From the NCBI GenBank assembly GCA_019415435.1, contig DXZE01000006.1, positions 1 through 54,141 on the forward strand: a stretch of 54,141 nucleotides of DNA. The letters run 5' to 3'. The stretch is from Erysipelotrichaceae bacterium (GTDB taxonomy: Bacteria > Bacillota_I > Bacilli_A > Erysipelotrichales > Erysipelotrichaceae). Below are positions 42,457 to 51,785 of this stretch, piece after piece. The translations under genes and the position numbers were made by a program. How positions within the stretch are numbered: position 1 is the stretch's first letter; each line of letters begins with the position of its first letter. Below the pieces are notes generated by a model. That model made no database searches and was not told the origin of the DNA. It saw only the letters and a list, made by a program, of their open reading frames with translations.

Positions 42457-43842
42457 ATGAAGTTTGTAGGACGTGAAAAGGAAATAAGAAGAATAGACAA
42501 AGCATTGCATGCGAACAGATTCCAGGCAATTATGCTTTATGGCCGTCGGAGAATAGGTAAAAGTGCTTTGATAAAGGAAGTTTTAAAAAGATCCGATCTA
42601 AACAGCATTTACTATGAATGCCGTCAGACTTCTGAAGAAAGCAATGTTAAAAGTTTTTTGTCTGTCGTTTCTGAACAATTGAATTTACCTGTATTGGGAT
42701 ATTCTTCTATTGAAGAGGCATTGGAGTATATTTTCAAATTATCGGTAAATACACCTTTTATACTTGTCATTGATGAATATCCATACCTGCAGAAAACAGT
42801 AAAGGGCATGGATAGTATCCTGCAGATAATGATTGACCAGTTTAAAGATTCTTCACAGATGAAGCTCATCATATGTGGATCCTATGTGGATGTCATGAAA
42901 TCATTAATTGACACTTCCAATCCATTATACGGTCGTTTTAATACAATACTTGAATTAAGATCAATGGATTATTATGACTCTCAGAAATTCTATCCTTCTT
43001 TCTCACCTGAAGATAAAGTGCGCGCATACAGTGTCTTTGGAGGCATTCCTTATTACAATGAGAAGATTGATGATCAAAAGAGTTTTCGTGACAATCTTTT
43101 GGATCTCATTGTAGAACCTGGTTCTGTTCTGGAAGATGAAGTCCTGAACTATATTCGTTCTGAGATATCCAAGATAACAAATGCAAATGAAGCTTTTGAA
43201 GCATTATCACATGGGAATTACCGATATTCTGATATTTTCGATAATTCTCATATATCTTCCAGTCCTGCACTAGCTGAAGTGTTAAAGAAACTCATTGATA
43301 TGGACCTTGTTGCTAAAGAGGCTCCCATCAACGATGAAAATAACAAGAAGAAAACCGGATATGTTATCAGTGATGCTTTATCACTATTCTTCTACCGCTA
43401 TATTTACCGATACTCATCACAAAGAAATATCATGAATCCGGATATATTCTACGACCGTTATATTAAAGATGATTTTGAGCGTCAGTATGTACCTATGCAA
43501 TTTGAAAGAATATGCAGAGAATATCTGATTCGGCAGAATAAAGCCGGAAAACTGGAAGAGCCATTTGAAAAGATTGGTAAATATTATTATGATCTTCCGG
43601 CCGAGCATAAGAACGGTGAATTTGATGTGGTTACATTAGATCCTAATGGATATATCTTCTATGAAGCCAAGTTTCGTTCTAAACCAATATCAGAAGATAT
43701 GATACAGGAAGAGATCAATCAGGCTAAAGCATCCGGAATGAATTGTTATAAGTATGGATTCTTTTCAAAAATGGATTTTGAAGAAATTAAGAATATTAAG
43801 GAAGATCTCACCCTGATAACATTAGAAGATATATACTCATAA
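42457..43842 (+). CDS. AAA ATPase with C-terminal nuclease-like domain (DUF234 type)
   Basis: 461 residues. FVGREKEIRRID is the start of archaeal-type ATPases (PF01637 family), GRRRIGKSAL is Walker A, FILVIDEYPYL Walker B, and IICGSYVDVM a sensor segment. A winged-helix-like region with SPALAEVLKKLIDMDLVAKE follows. The C-terminus (about 370-460, DUF234) has GEFDVVTLDPNG and FYEAKFRSKP, the Asp and Glu-x-Lys of a PD-(D/E)xK nuclease fold. Its substrate is unknown. It is on the plus strand between two minus-strand polysaccharide clusters and its end overlaps the next gene by six bases, convergent. Confidence 0.85.
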   Translation: MKFVGREKEIRRIDKALHANRFQAIMLYGRRRIGKSALIKEVLKRSDLNSIYYECRQTSEESNVKSFLSVVSEQLNLPVLGYSSIEEALEYIFKLSVNTPFILVIDEYPYLQKTVKGMDSILQIMIDQFKDSSQMKLIICGSYVDVMKSLIDTSNPLYGRFNTILELRSMDYYDSQKFYPSFSPEDKVRAYSVFGGIPYYNEKIDDQKSFRDNLLDLIVEPGSVLEDEVLNYIRSEISKITNANEAFEALSHGNYRYSDIFDNSHISSSPALAEVLKKLIDMDLVAKEAPINDENNKKKTGYVISDALSLFFYRYIYRYSSQRNIMNPDIFYDRYIKDDFERQYVPMQFERICREYLIRQNKAGKLEEPFEKIGKYYYDLPAEHKNGEFDVVTLDPNGYIFYEAKFRSKPISEDMIQEEINQAKASGMNCYKYGFFSKMDFEEIKNIKEDLTLITLEDIYS

Positions 43843-45285
43843 TCTGTTTTTCAAAGCAATGTTTCTGTAACTCCAGCCCTGGTTCTTTGCCCAGGCAATG
43901 GTGTCTTCAGCATTGTCATACATCTGATTGTCTTCAGAATCATCATTATGAATTGCACGTAAGAAGCACGGAATCATGGAGTACCCGCCTAAATCATCTA
44001 CAACGTCGACACCATCTCTTGCGATCATGACCGGACGATAGGAATGCTTTACTTGTGCTATAGCTCCATTGCCTTCTTCCATAGTGATTCTGTTATTCTC
44101 TAAAAGATCATTAAAGTCTGAAATTCTGGTAACCTTTACCTTCCATCCATCACCAAAGTCATAGAAATAGTACAATGTATCTGTAATTCCATAAACATCA
44201 CTGTTTAACTCATCAGATGACTGTTTTAAGTCAATGACACCATAGGTTAATACCTGGTCTATTGTCAGACGTTCCAATAAATCACCCGCAAAGTCGTCCA
44301 TAACCCATTTCAATGCAAGAACAGGAAGATCCTTTAACTTTCTGTTTTCTACATAAAACCTGTCATCTGAAGTTCCTGTACCTGCTTTATAACATCCTAT
44401 AATAGAGTCTTTATACCACTCTACAGTATAGATATCATCATAATGTGCTTTATAAGATTCCATATTCTCACGAACAATATCATACTCTTCACCAATGCAG
44501 TCAGAAACATAGGGGCCTGTATATTTCTTTCTGAACCATGCTTTAGGACTTCCCTGGGTATAGTCATCTGCCCAGAACTGATCTTCTTCATCCATAAACG
44601 GATCACGGAATACATATCCGCATAGAGAGAAATAGCTTTCTGCATTATCTTCTGTTATCTGCTTTAATCTGTCATCAGATAAATTAAACCTGTGCAGGTG
44701 ACTGTTCTGCCATCCAAAACATCTTTGAATCGTATAGTTTAATGCCCACAGCTGCATATCTGATGGTACAAGTACATCCCTGCTTATAGTATTGCCATAC
44801 TGTACATCACCATATTGATGCAGTACATCTGAAATATCTTCATCACCTGCCAGTTCTAAATGAAGACGCGTTACTCTTTTACAATCCTTTTTCTTTTTCA
44901 TAATATCGTTTGTTTCCTTTCCTGTTCTGATCATATGTTTTTCAGCATATGCATTACGTTTTCTGTATTGACTGATTCTTTCGGCATTCTTACTTTTATG
45001 TTCACTCTTATAGAGAACATTCTCATAAGGAAGATAGGTACATACTGTAGCAGCAGAACAATGCATGATATCTGCAATGTCTTTTAATTCCATACCTTCT
45101 TCTTTTAATTCATTAGCCTTCCTTGAAAATGTTGTATCTATGTCACCTGTTGTTACCAGGATCTTCCTGGTTTTTACTCTGGTTATGTGGAAGTGTTCTG
45201 ATATTGCTTTAATAGAGTGTAATTGTTTATAACAATTACTGACTTTAAGCATATATTCATAATCTGGTGTTTCTTCTTTTTCCAT
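43837..45285 (-). CDS. Plasmid pRiA4b ORF-3-like protein with N-terminal helix-turn-helix
   Basis: 482 residues. The C-terminal 330 residues match the PRiA4b ORF-3 family (HLHRFNL, WYKDSIIGCYK-type region, LYYFYDFGDGWKVKV, GGYSMIP), found on plasmids and in islands and of unknown function. The first 120 residues are distinct: two helix-turn-helix-like units (SEHFHITRVKTRKILV and IADIMHCSAATVCTYL), then a basic segment KNAERISQYRKR. A DNA-binding role is inferred from this. No clear ribosome binding site before the ATG. Confidence 0.78.
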   Translation of the reverse strand: MEKEETPDYEYMLKVSNCYKQLHSIKAISEHFHITRVKTRKILVTTGDIDTTFSRKANELKEEGMELKDIADIMHCSAATVCTYLPYENVLYKSEHKSKNAERISQYRKRNAYAEKHMIRTGKETNDIMKKKKDCKRVTRLHLELAGDEDISDVLHQYGDVQYGNTISRDVLVPSDMQLWALNYTIQRCFGWQNSHLHRFNLSDDRLKQITEDNAESYFSLCGYVFRDPFMDEEDQFWADDYTQGSPKAWFRKKYTGPYVSDCIGEEYDIVRENMESYKAHYDDIYTVEWYKDSIIGCYKAGTGTSDDRFYVENRKLKDLPVLALKWVMDDFAGDLLERLTIDQVLTYGVIDLKQSSDELNSDVYGITDTLYYFYDFGDGWKVKVTRISDFNDLLENNRITMEEGNGAIAQVKHSYRPVMIARDGVDVVDDLGGYSMIPCFLRAIHNDDSEDNQMYDNAEDTIAWAKNQGWSYRNIALKNRL

Positions 45286-45407
45286 AATATCATTTCAATT
45301 TGACATTTAATCAACTGACACCATGAGACTTGCCTAAATTCCATATTCTTCTGACAATGCATAGACGATTGTATTTATTGCTTGAAAATACATGTCATCA
45401 TTAAGAA

Positions 45408-45614
45408 CTATGTATAAGTGCCAAGTTCTAATCTTATCTTTGTGCCAGCAAACTGATCCTTCGCATCTTCCAGTTCTTTTTGTGAATAATGCTCCTGACT
45501 GCTTTCTGGCAGAAAATCATAATGTTGAGGAAGCCACGTTTCAAATGTATCCAGCATATCAGATAATACATAAAGAGCTGACTGAACCTGTTCCTGCATG
45601 TATGAGATAAACAA
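45408..45614 (-). pseudogene. Short decayed or hypothetical reading frame
   Basis: A 63-68-residue frame bounded by stop codons, with a coding-like acidic sequence (QEHYSQKELEDAKDQFAG) but no ribosome binding site. It may be the remains of a gene in this accessory patch. The rest of 45286-45710 shows no gene, only AT-rich sequence. Confidence 0.3.
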
Positions 45615-45710
45615 TAAACGTTACTGCTGTAATAATTGATGAAATATTAGAGATAGTTTGCATCATATAGATTTAGCCTATATCGTTTCAAAGGTACCGG
45701 AGCTATGGCT

Positions 45711-46826
45711 TTAGCGAGCAAATACTTTTTCTTTTATTGCGAATTCTTTCATCTTATTATGAATTATCTCTCCATATCTTTTAGCAAGATAGGCTCTTAT
45801 CTGATCGATCACAATACATCCTAAAAATACTACACCTATGCTCATCGCTGCATAAAGTGGAAATAGCATTTTTTGATATGCAGCCGCAACTTTGAAAATA
45901 TTATTCCAGAGAAAATAGCGTATCGTCGGAAACTCATGAATCATATATACCGCAAGTGTTGATTCAGCCATTCGATTGATCCATGATATATAAGGCATTC
46001 TAAGGCTGGCAAAGGTGCAAAAGATAAAACATGCTGCAAGAAGAGATACAATACCGGCATCCAGACCAGTTGAAAATTTTACTATTGCTTTTAAAGCAAG
46101 ATTATCATCAACTCCTGCATTTGCAATATAGTTAAGGCCAGCTGAACAACACCATGCAATAACAGATAATATTGCCCAGATTAAGAACCGATGTTTTTTT
46201 GCAAGATTACTTTTTCTTAAAAAGCCTCCAAGCATGTAAAAGTAAACAGCCATTTCGATTTCAATAAGAGGTGAATTAAACATATAATCAATGACTGCAA
46301 ATGGTAACCATAAAAAAACGAGAAATGCAAAATATCCCTTTAATGTCAATTTTGAAATATAACCGTTAATGATTGGAACCAAAAGCATTAACAGTATATA
46401 TGCAGTGATAAACCACCACACTCCTGTTATAGGTGTAAACAAACCAATAATCGAATTTTTTATTATACTAGAAAATCTTACACCCTCTGGTAGAATACCC
46501 ATCAAGCCAAGCAATCCTGACACCAGCGAAAGTGTGATTCCATAAAAGATAACAATACTGATCACTTTCCTAAGCTTGATGCTTTCAGTTCTGTTAATTA
46601 AAAAGTATCCTGAAAGCATAAAAAATATATAATTTCCTACTCTTCCACCCGGATATAATAAAGAAGCTATTGCTCTAGCGATACCCCCCCCATTTATCCA
46701 AAGATTGGTTGCGCTTCCAGTGAGCATTGAAGCATAAAGGCCATGGTGAACATAATGATGTCCGATGATAAGGATCATTGTGATTATTCTGAGCAATTCA
46801 ATGTTGCTATCTCTTTTGCCAGACAT
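45711..46826 (-). CDS. Family 3 acyltransferase, membrane
   Basis: 371 residues, about ten transmembrane helices. NIELLRIITMILIIGHHYVHHG carries the conserved Arg and His (pieces ELLRIITM and GHHYVHHG); GNYIFFMLSGYFL and VWWFITAYILLMLLVP complete the family pattern. It probably O-acetylates a sugar outside or at the membrane. GGAGG precedes the ATG. Last gene of the second cluster's operon, one base after the GT92-like gene. Distinct from the acyltransferase at 40646-41698. Confidence 0.9.
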   Translation of the reverse strand: MSGKRDSNIELLRIITMILIIGHHYVHHGLYASMLTGSATNLWINGGGIARAIASLLYPGGRVGNYIFFMLSGYFLINRTESIKLRKVISIVIFYGITLSLVSGLLGLMGILPEGVRFSSIIKNSIIGLFTPITGVWWFITAYILLMLLVPIINGYISKLTLKGYFAFLVFLWLPFAVIDYMFNSPLIEIEMAVYFYMLGGFLRKSNLAKKHRFLIWAILSVIAWCCSAGLNYIANAGVDDNLALKAIVKFSTGLDAGIVSLLAACFIFCTFASLRMPYISWINRMAESTLAVYMIHEFPTIRYFLWNNIFKVAAAYQKMLFPLYAAMSIGVVFLGCIVIDQIRAYLAKRYGEIIHNKMKEFAIKEKVFAR

Positions 46827-46827
46827 A

Positions 46828-47799
46828 CTATGCCTCCTCCATGGCGTGCTTAAGTTTAATTAAATATTTATATGCGGAATGATCAACTTTAGTGCACTTC
46901 ATTTCATGTTTATAAAAGTAATCAAGGTCATGCGGATTTACTTTAAAATAAACATCGCCTTTAGACCTTTTGGCAAGGTACTCCCCATAAGATTTCGTAA
47001 AATAATGATTGATTTGAATAGGAATTTCGTGATTTTTCAATTTATCTCTTTGCCTGGAAGTGCAAACATATCCGCTGATATTGACTGGCGGATAATATCG
47101 ATTCTTCTTCTTTCCCCACACATAATGATGGAATGTTGTATTCTTAGCGTAACCGGTATCCAATTCGTATGCAGTATTAAAAAAACACTTTCCAACCTCA
47201 TCTAACTTAGGCCATGCTACAGTAAAATCTTCTGTTACCAGTCCTTTCATATCTCTGTTCATCAAGCCTGAAGAGCCGAAAAGCCGCCAGTAAATCAAAA
47301 CAGCTGGAGTGTTCTCATAATTCTTCAGAAACTCATAAATTGAGTTATACGCTTTAGGAACTACGAATTCATCTATATCAATAAACCCAACCCATTTTGT
47401 ATCATCTGCGTAATGTTCCATAAAGTCAGCATAAGCTTTCATTTGCGTCTGTGGGTATGGCCACTCAATCAGGTCTACCATGCCATTCTTGATATATGGC
47501 GCTAAAACTTCCCGATAATTATCTTCAGAGAGGTTATTATAAAGATAAAAATGATCTATCCCTATAATTCTATGGAACTCAATCCATTCCTTCAAATACG
47601 CCGCTTCATTCTTAAATATTGCACATATGACGACATTATATTTTTTGCTTTTCTCTTCTTGCTGTGATTTTCTTATGTGATAAAGAAATTGATAATAACA
47701 ATCAGCAATACCATAAATCATTCGCTTTATTCTGCTTTTCACTCCGTAAGCTCGTGGATTATCAAAGATAAAATCTTTATTGTGATCAACGATTTTCAC
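46828..47799 (-). CDS. Family 92-like glycosyltransferase
   Basis: 323 residues. VVICAIFKNEAAYLKEWIEFHRIIGIDHFYLY (pieces CAIFKNEAAYLKEW and GIDHFYLYNN) and WVGFIDIDEFVVP with the DxD, then HYVWG and IQINHYFTKSYGEY, are typical of GT92/DUF23 enzymes, which include beta-galactosyltransferases and various capsule enzymes. The start is a GTG with GGGAGGG six bases upstream. It overlaps the flippase gene by 14 bases. Donor unknown. Confidence 0.85.
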   Translation of the reverse strand: MKIVDHNKDFIFDNPRAYGVKSRIKRMIYGIADCYYQFLYHIRKSQQEEKSKKYNVVICAIFKNEAAYLKEWIEFHRIIGIDHFYLYNNLSEDNYREVLAPYIKNGMVDLIEWPYPQTQMKAYADFMEHYADDTKWVGFIDIDEFVVPKAYNSIYEFLKNYENTPAVLIYWRLFGSSGLMNRDMKGLVTEDFTVAWPKLDEVGKCFFNTAYELDTGYAKNTTFHHYVWGKKKNRYYPPVNISGYVCTSRQRDKLKNHEIPIQINHYFTKSYGEYLAKRSKGDVYFKVNPHDLDYFYKHEMKCTKVDHSAYKYLIKLKHAMEEA

Positions 47800-49237
47800 G
47801 TTTTACCCTCCCGATTACTAAATTCAAGCCTTGCATAAAAAATTCATCTTTAAATATCAATAGCACAATTCCATAAATCAAGACGCTTCCTAAAATCATC
47901 ATAATAATATTAACGAATGAAATAATCATTGTCTTCTTCATAAGCAATATGAATATTGAAATAAAAATACATCCTATTATGGAATGGACTAATGGTTTTC
48001 CAACGTGTGTAATATGAATATTTTTATTAATCTTCTTTGAAAAAATCAAAGCTGATATAAGTTCCGCGATCATAGTCGTTAAAGCGGCTGCTACGAATCC
48101 ATATCTGGGAATCAGGATTGCATTCAATACGATATTTGTAAGAGAACTAATAATTGCAGCTACAATTCCAATGTTAAAATCTCCCATTGGTATTGCCAAT
48201 AGATTTCCCAAAAAACCATGAATATACGAAAACAATAATGCAACAGCAAATATTTTCAATGCAGGAGATGCTGATGCATACTCTGCGCCAGCTATTAAAA
48301 TGATTACTTCTTTAGATAAAAAAAACATTCCTACAGCACAAGGTAATCCTAAACCAATTAAGAAAAGTATCACTTTTCTTAATATTTCGTTATAGCGTTT
48401 ATAATCACCTGTCTCATAAGAACTACATGCTTGTGGAAGTACAACAGTAAAAATTGAAGCAATCATCATATTGATAATATTAAAAATCTTAGAAGCTGTA
48501 CTATAGAGTCCTACCTGAGTTGTATTTGTAATCCATCCAAGCATAACTATATCTGAATTAACGTAAATCTGCTGTGTAATGACCGACACAAAAAATTTTA
48601 GAATGGGAGGCAGATGCTTGCTAATATTTGGATTTCTTACCAACTTGATACGGCAATACTTTCGTCGATAGAAAATATTAGTTATATTCGAACCGCTTGA
48701 TGCTATAACTGAAATAATTACATATTTGACATAATCATCCGGTTTATGCACAAAAATAAACATGAGAATTAGACTGATAATTTGGAATGATACTGTTCGG
48801 AATGTAATATACCGAAAATCTTCCATTGCTGTATTTATCCAGTCTGCGCCTAATGTTGTAAAAATCATGTTGACACAGTATATAACGATTATTGATTGGA
48901 TACTTTGAAATTTAGGAATACACAGGACAACGAGCATTACTGCATAGGCAATAAATGTAGCATATAGGTTTATGGTAAAAAGTTCGCTGGCTGTTTTCCC
49001 TAGCTCATTTCGGTTTTCTCTAAAAATTGAACACTCACGCACTGCATATGTGGTTATGCTTAAAGAAGCAATTAACGAAATGTAAGAATATATTGAATTT
49101 GCATAATTAACAGTGCCAACAGCATCTGCATGTAGCACACGAGAAATATACGGAAATGTTATCAGAGGAAAAATTATCTGTGATACAACTTTAATCATAT
49201 TATAAATTGTATTCTTCTTGATGCTTCCTTTTGCCAT
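47786..49237 (-). CDS. wzx: Wzx-type polysaccharide flippase (second cluster)
   Basis: 483 residues, 12-14 membrane helices. SQIIFPLITFPYISRVLHAD aligns with the same segment of the first-cluster flippase, as do the following Ser/Tyr-rich helix and ASKIFNIINMMIASIFTVVLPQ-like segment. It should flip a second lipid-linked repeat unit. GAGG lies well before the ATG. It is in one operon with WbsX-like, acetyltransferase, epimerase and GT genes. No Wzy polymerase for this cluster is seen inside the window. Confidence 0.92.
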   Translation of the reverse strand: MAKGSIKKNTIYNMIKVVSQIIFPLITFPYISRVLHADAVGTVNYANSIYSYISLIASLSITTYAVRECSIFRENRNELGKTASELFTINLYATFIAYAVMLVVLCIPKFQSIQSIIVIYCVNMIFTTLGADWINTAMEDFRYITFRTVSFQIISLILMFIFVHKPDDYVKYVIISVIASSGSNITNIFYRRKYCRIKLVRNPNISKHLPPILKFFVSVITQQIYVNSDIVMLGWITNTTQVGLYSTASKIFNIINMMIASIFTVVLPQACSSYETGDYKRYNEILRKVILFLIGLGLPCAVGMFFLSKEVIILIAGAEYASASPALKIFAVALLFSYIHGFLGNLLAIPMGDFNIGIVAAIISSLTNIVLNAILIPRYGFVAAALTTMIAELISALIFSKKINKNIHITHVGKPLVHSIIGCIFISIFILLMKKTMIISFVNIIMMILGSVLIYGIVLLIFKDEFFMQGLNLVIGRVKRENR

Positions 49238-49249
49238 TATGTTTTTCCT

Positions 49250-50158
49250 CTATCTAAGCTTTAATTTGCGTACTGCCTTATGTAATATCAATTTTCTGAC
49301 GTTTTTCTTTACTTCATCCAAACTGTAAAAGACAGAAAGATGATCAGATAAATCATCCAAAGAATATGAGCAAGGTTTCTTTCTGACCACATAATCCAAA
49401 TATAGATTAGACAGAAAATCTAGATTATCGTCTTTTACAGATAAAAAAGTATTTAAGGATATGTCCTTGTTGTGAACCAAATCTAGTAGCAAGGCTGGGT
49501 AGTATTCTGCAAAAGCTTCAAAAAGATTATATTTTCCTTTTTTTGTAGCATCAGTTTCTATGCCTTCTGTTAGAGAGGTATTATCAATTATATACTGTTC
49601 TTTGTTTCTATAATAAAAAAGAAGTGCTGTATGCGGAAAAAAAGAGTCTACAGAGATCCCATCAGGAATATTTTGAAAGTCTTCTTTCCACATGCTTAAT
49701 CCACCTGACCACGAAGACCAATACGACAGTTTCTGAACAAATTCATCGAAATTCTTACATACCATAATGCTCTCATTTGTTTTCCTGCTTTCATTCAGGA
49801 AAAAGATAACCGGACGTTGATCTCGATATTTCTTCTCCACTTCAATTAGATATTGCAAACTACCATGTTTCAGAAGGGATCGATGGTTAATAAATTTAAT
49901 TAGATCTCCAGTAGCCAGGCGGAATGCATCCAGCTGATTATTAAACATATAAGATGTTGTTTTTTGATATTTTAGATTTGAATGTTTCTTCGATACATCT
50001 ATCATCTGAGATTCAAATGCCTGATTGTTACCATTATCCGTTACCACTACCTCGAAAAGAGTTTCTGGTACGTTATCTCGATAAATACTATCAAGAACCG
50101 GAAACACCCACTCCGATATACCATTTGTCGGAATGCATAAGCTTACAAGATATCCCAT
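49250..50158 (-). CDS. Family 2-like glycosyltransferase lacking the DxD motif
   Basis: 302 residues. The start VSLCIPTNGISEWVFPVLDSI and VVVTDNGNN resemble a family 2 GT-A enzyme, but the DxD position reads LIKFINHRSLLKHGS, with no acidic pair. The rest (FFLNESR, YWSSWSGGLSMW, SFFPHTALL) resembles capsule-cluster proteins annotated only as glycosyltransferase. It may be a metal-independent or inactive member. GGGAG before the ATG. Confidence 0.7.
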   Translation of the reverse strand: MGYLVSLCIPTNGISEWVFPVLDSIYRDNVPETLFEVVVTDNGNNQAFESQMIDVSKKHSNLKYQKTTSYMFNNQLDAFRLATGDLIKFINHRSLLKHGSLQYLIEVEKKYRDQRPVIFFLNESRKTNESIMVCKNFDEFVQKLSYWSSWSGGLSMWKEDFQNIPDGISVDSFFPHTALLFYYRNKEQYIIDNTSLTEGIETDATKKGKYNLFEAFAEYYPALLLDLVHNKDISLNTFLSVKDDNLDFLSNLYLDYVVRKKPCSYSLDDLSDHLSVFYSLDEVKKNVRKLILHKAVRKLKLR

Positions 50159-50192
50159 TATTTTCTCCCGCTAAACTATACTCTGCTGTCAA

Positions 50193-51122
50193 TTAAACCA
50201 TTCCTGTAGATCTCATAAACTCAGCCGTTTTCTTTATTCCCTCTTCTAAACTCAAAGGATCCAGTTTTCCATAAATACCCTCATAGCGGCTGATATCCAA
50301 ATAGTTCACAGGAACGTCGGTAGTTCTTCCAGCTATATATTCTACCGATAGATCAGAACGAATCGTCGTACGAATTGCTTCAATTACGTGATTCACACTA
50401 GTGCCTTTTCCGGATCCCAGATTAAATACGCGGATTCCATTTTCTCCGTTCACAATCTTTAGAATTCCTCGTATAGCGTCCTCTATATATATGAAGTCAC
50501 GCACGACTGACCCGTCTCCATACACTTCGAGTCTTCCACTTGTTAAGGCCTTATATACAAATGTGGTTACAACGCCAAGTTTTCCGTTGGGTCTTTGATA
50601 TGGACCATAAGGATTTGCAAGGCGAATAATTCGGTAATCAAGTCCCTTTTGATAACGATATAAATAAAGTAACTTTTCTATGGTAAGTTTTTGGACGCCA
50701 TAGGAAGTTATCGGATAAGTAACTGTATCCTCATTGATTGGACATGTGCCCTTCTTACCGTAAATCGCTCCTCCTGAAGAAATGAATACTACCTTTCGCA
50801 CTTTTTGTCTAACACATGCATCCAGAAGTTTGCATGTCACTATAACATTAGCCTCTATCTCAGCTCCAATGTCCTGATTCGAATTGCCTGGAATTACTGT
50901 GGATGCAAGATGGTAAACGACATCCTGTCCCTGTACCTGACTATCAAAATCGGCGGACATATCAAATGGGGCAGACATGTACGAAATAGGGAGGTTCAGA
51001 GATTTAAGAGTGGAAAAATATTTTTCCTCCCGATCAACTACAGTAACCTTATCAGTTTTTGATAAATGGATTGCAAGATTTGTACCTATAAATCCTGCCC
51101 CACCAAGTAATGCTATTTTCAT
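50193..51122 (-). CDS. NAD-dependent nucleotide-sugar epimerase/dehydratase
   Basis: About 309 residues. MKIALLGGAGFIGTNLA is the NAD-binding loop; FISSGGAIYG and YGVQKLTIE give the Ser and Tyr-x-x-x-Lys of the extended short-chain dehydrogenases; VRDFIYIEDAI and NLGSGKGTSVNHVI are UDP-glucose-4-epimerase-like. Substrate uncertain (UDP-glucose/galactose or an N-acetyl sugar are options). An upstream frame to 51227 is open, but GGAG five bases before the ATG at 51122 fixes the start. It lies 34 bases before the GT2-like gene. Confidence 0.9.
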   Translation of the reverse strand: MKIALLGGAGFIGTNLAIHLSKTDKVTVVDREEKYFSTLKSLNLPISYMSAPFDMSADFDSQVQGQDVVYHLASTVIPGNSNQDIGAEIEANVIVTCKLLDACVRQKVRKVVFISSGGAIYGKKGTCPINEDTVTYPITSYGVQKLTIEKLLYLYRYQKGLDYRIIRLANPYGPYQRPNGKLGVVTTFVYKALTSGRLEVYGDGSVVRDFIYIEDAIRGILKIVNGENGIRVFNLGSGKGTSVNHVIEAIRTTIRSDLSVEYIAGRTTDVPVNYLDISRYEGIYGKLDPLSLEEGIKKTAEFMRSTGMV

Positions 51123-51147
51123 ATAAGCTCCATTTTCTGTTTCTATA

Positions 51148-51783
51148 TCATTTCTTCGGAAACCAAGCCAGGAGTTTCTCAACCTCCTCTGGAGATTTGC
51201 CATCCAAGGAGGTGTAGAGATCATCAATCCTCTCCCGAATCATATCGTCTGTTAGTTTGCTGTAATCCAGTTTAAGGAGATGTTCAATGACTTCCGGACT
51301 AAATCGGTACTTTATAACCCTTGCAGGCACACCACCGACGATAGCATATGGGGGCACATCTTTCGAAACCACAGCTCCCGCTGCAATTACAGCACCTTGA
51401 CCAACACGAACACCTGAAAGAATAATAGCATTTTGACCAATCCATACATCGTCTTCAATAATAATGTCTCCTTTTGAGGTTGCTTCGTTCATTCCTAAAT
51501 TAAGAATTTTTGCTTTAAAAGGAAATGTCGAAATTCTATTATATGGGTGATCTGCATTTAAAGAGAAAACTACACCTGAAGCAATAGAACAAAATGCCCC
51601 GATTTCCAGTTTCTCATTTTTCCCAAAATTAAGGACTTTTAATTCTCCATAAGTGAAATTTCCTATTGAAACGTTGTCAAAGTTAAATTCATTTACACAT
51701 ACTGTCGAGTTATTCTTATTGCGACTACGCCATTCACGTGCTCTTTTATGCTTATTTAATCGATATTTAATTGTTCCAAACAT
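51148..51783 (-). CDS. CatB-type hexapeptide O-acetyltransferase
   Basis: About 211-214 residues. Left-handed beta-helix repeats (GAFCSIASGVVFSLNADHPYNRIS, seen as IGAFCSIASG and the catalytic His in NADHPYN; DVWIGQNAIILSGVRVG; VSKDVPPYAIVGGVPARVI) are those of CatB/VatD-like acetyltransferases, common in polysaccharide clusters. A C-terminal helical tail of about 40 residues follows. It should O-acetylate a sugar. The start is ATG at 51783, two bases after the WbsX stop, or TTG at 51792, which has AAGGA better spaced. Confidence 0.9.
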   Translation of the reverse strand: MFGTIKYRLNKHKRAREWRSRNKNNSTVCVNEFNFDNVSIGNFTYGELKVLNFGKNEKLEIGAFCSIASGVVFSLNADHPYNRISTFPFKAKILNLGMNEATSKGDIIIEDDVWIGQNAIILSGVRVGQGAVIAAGAVVSKDVPPYAIVGGVPARVIKYRFSPEVIEHLLKLDYSKLTDDMIRERIDDLYTSLDGKSPEEVEKLLAWFPKK

Positions 51784-51785
51784 AT

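Noticed and set aside
45392..45610. 72-residue plus-strand frame opposite the short minus-strand frame
   Set aside because: Composition rich in Cys, His and Pro with no ribosome binding site; the antisense frame looks more coding-like.
51123..51227. N-terminal extension of the epimerase
   Set aside because: It overlaps the acetyltransferase gene, and the ATG before the Rossmann loop has GGAG well placed.
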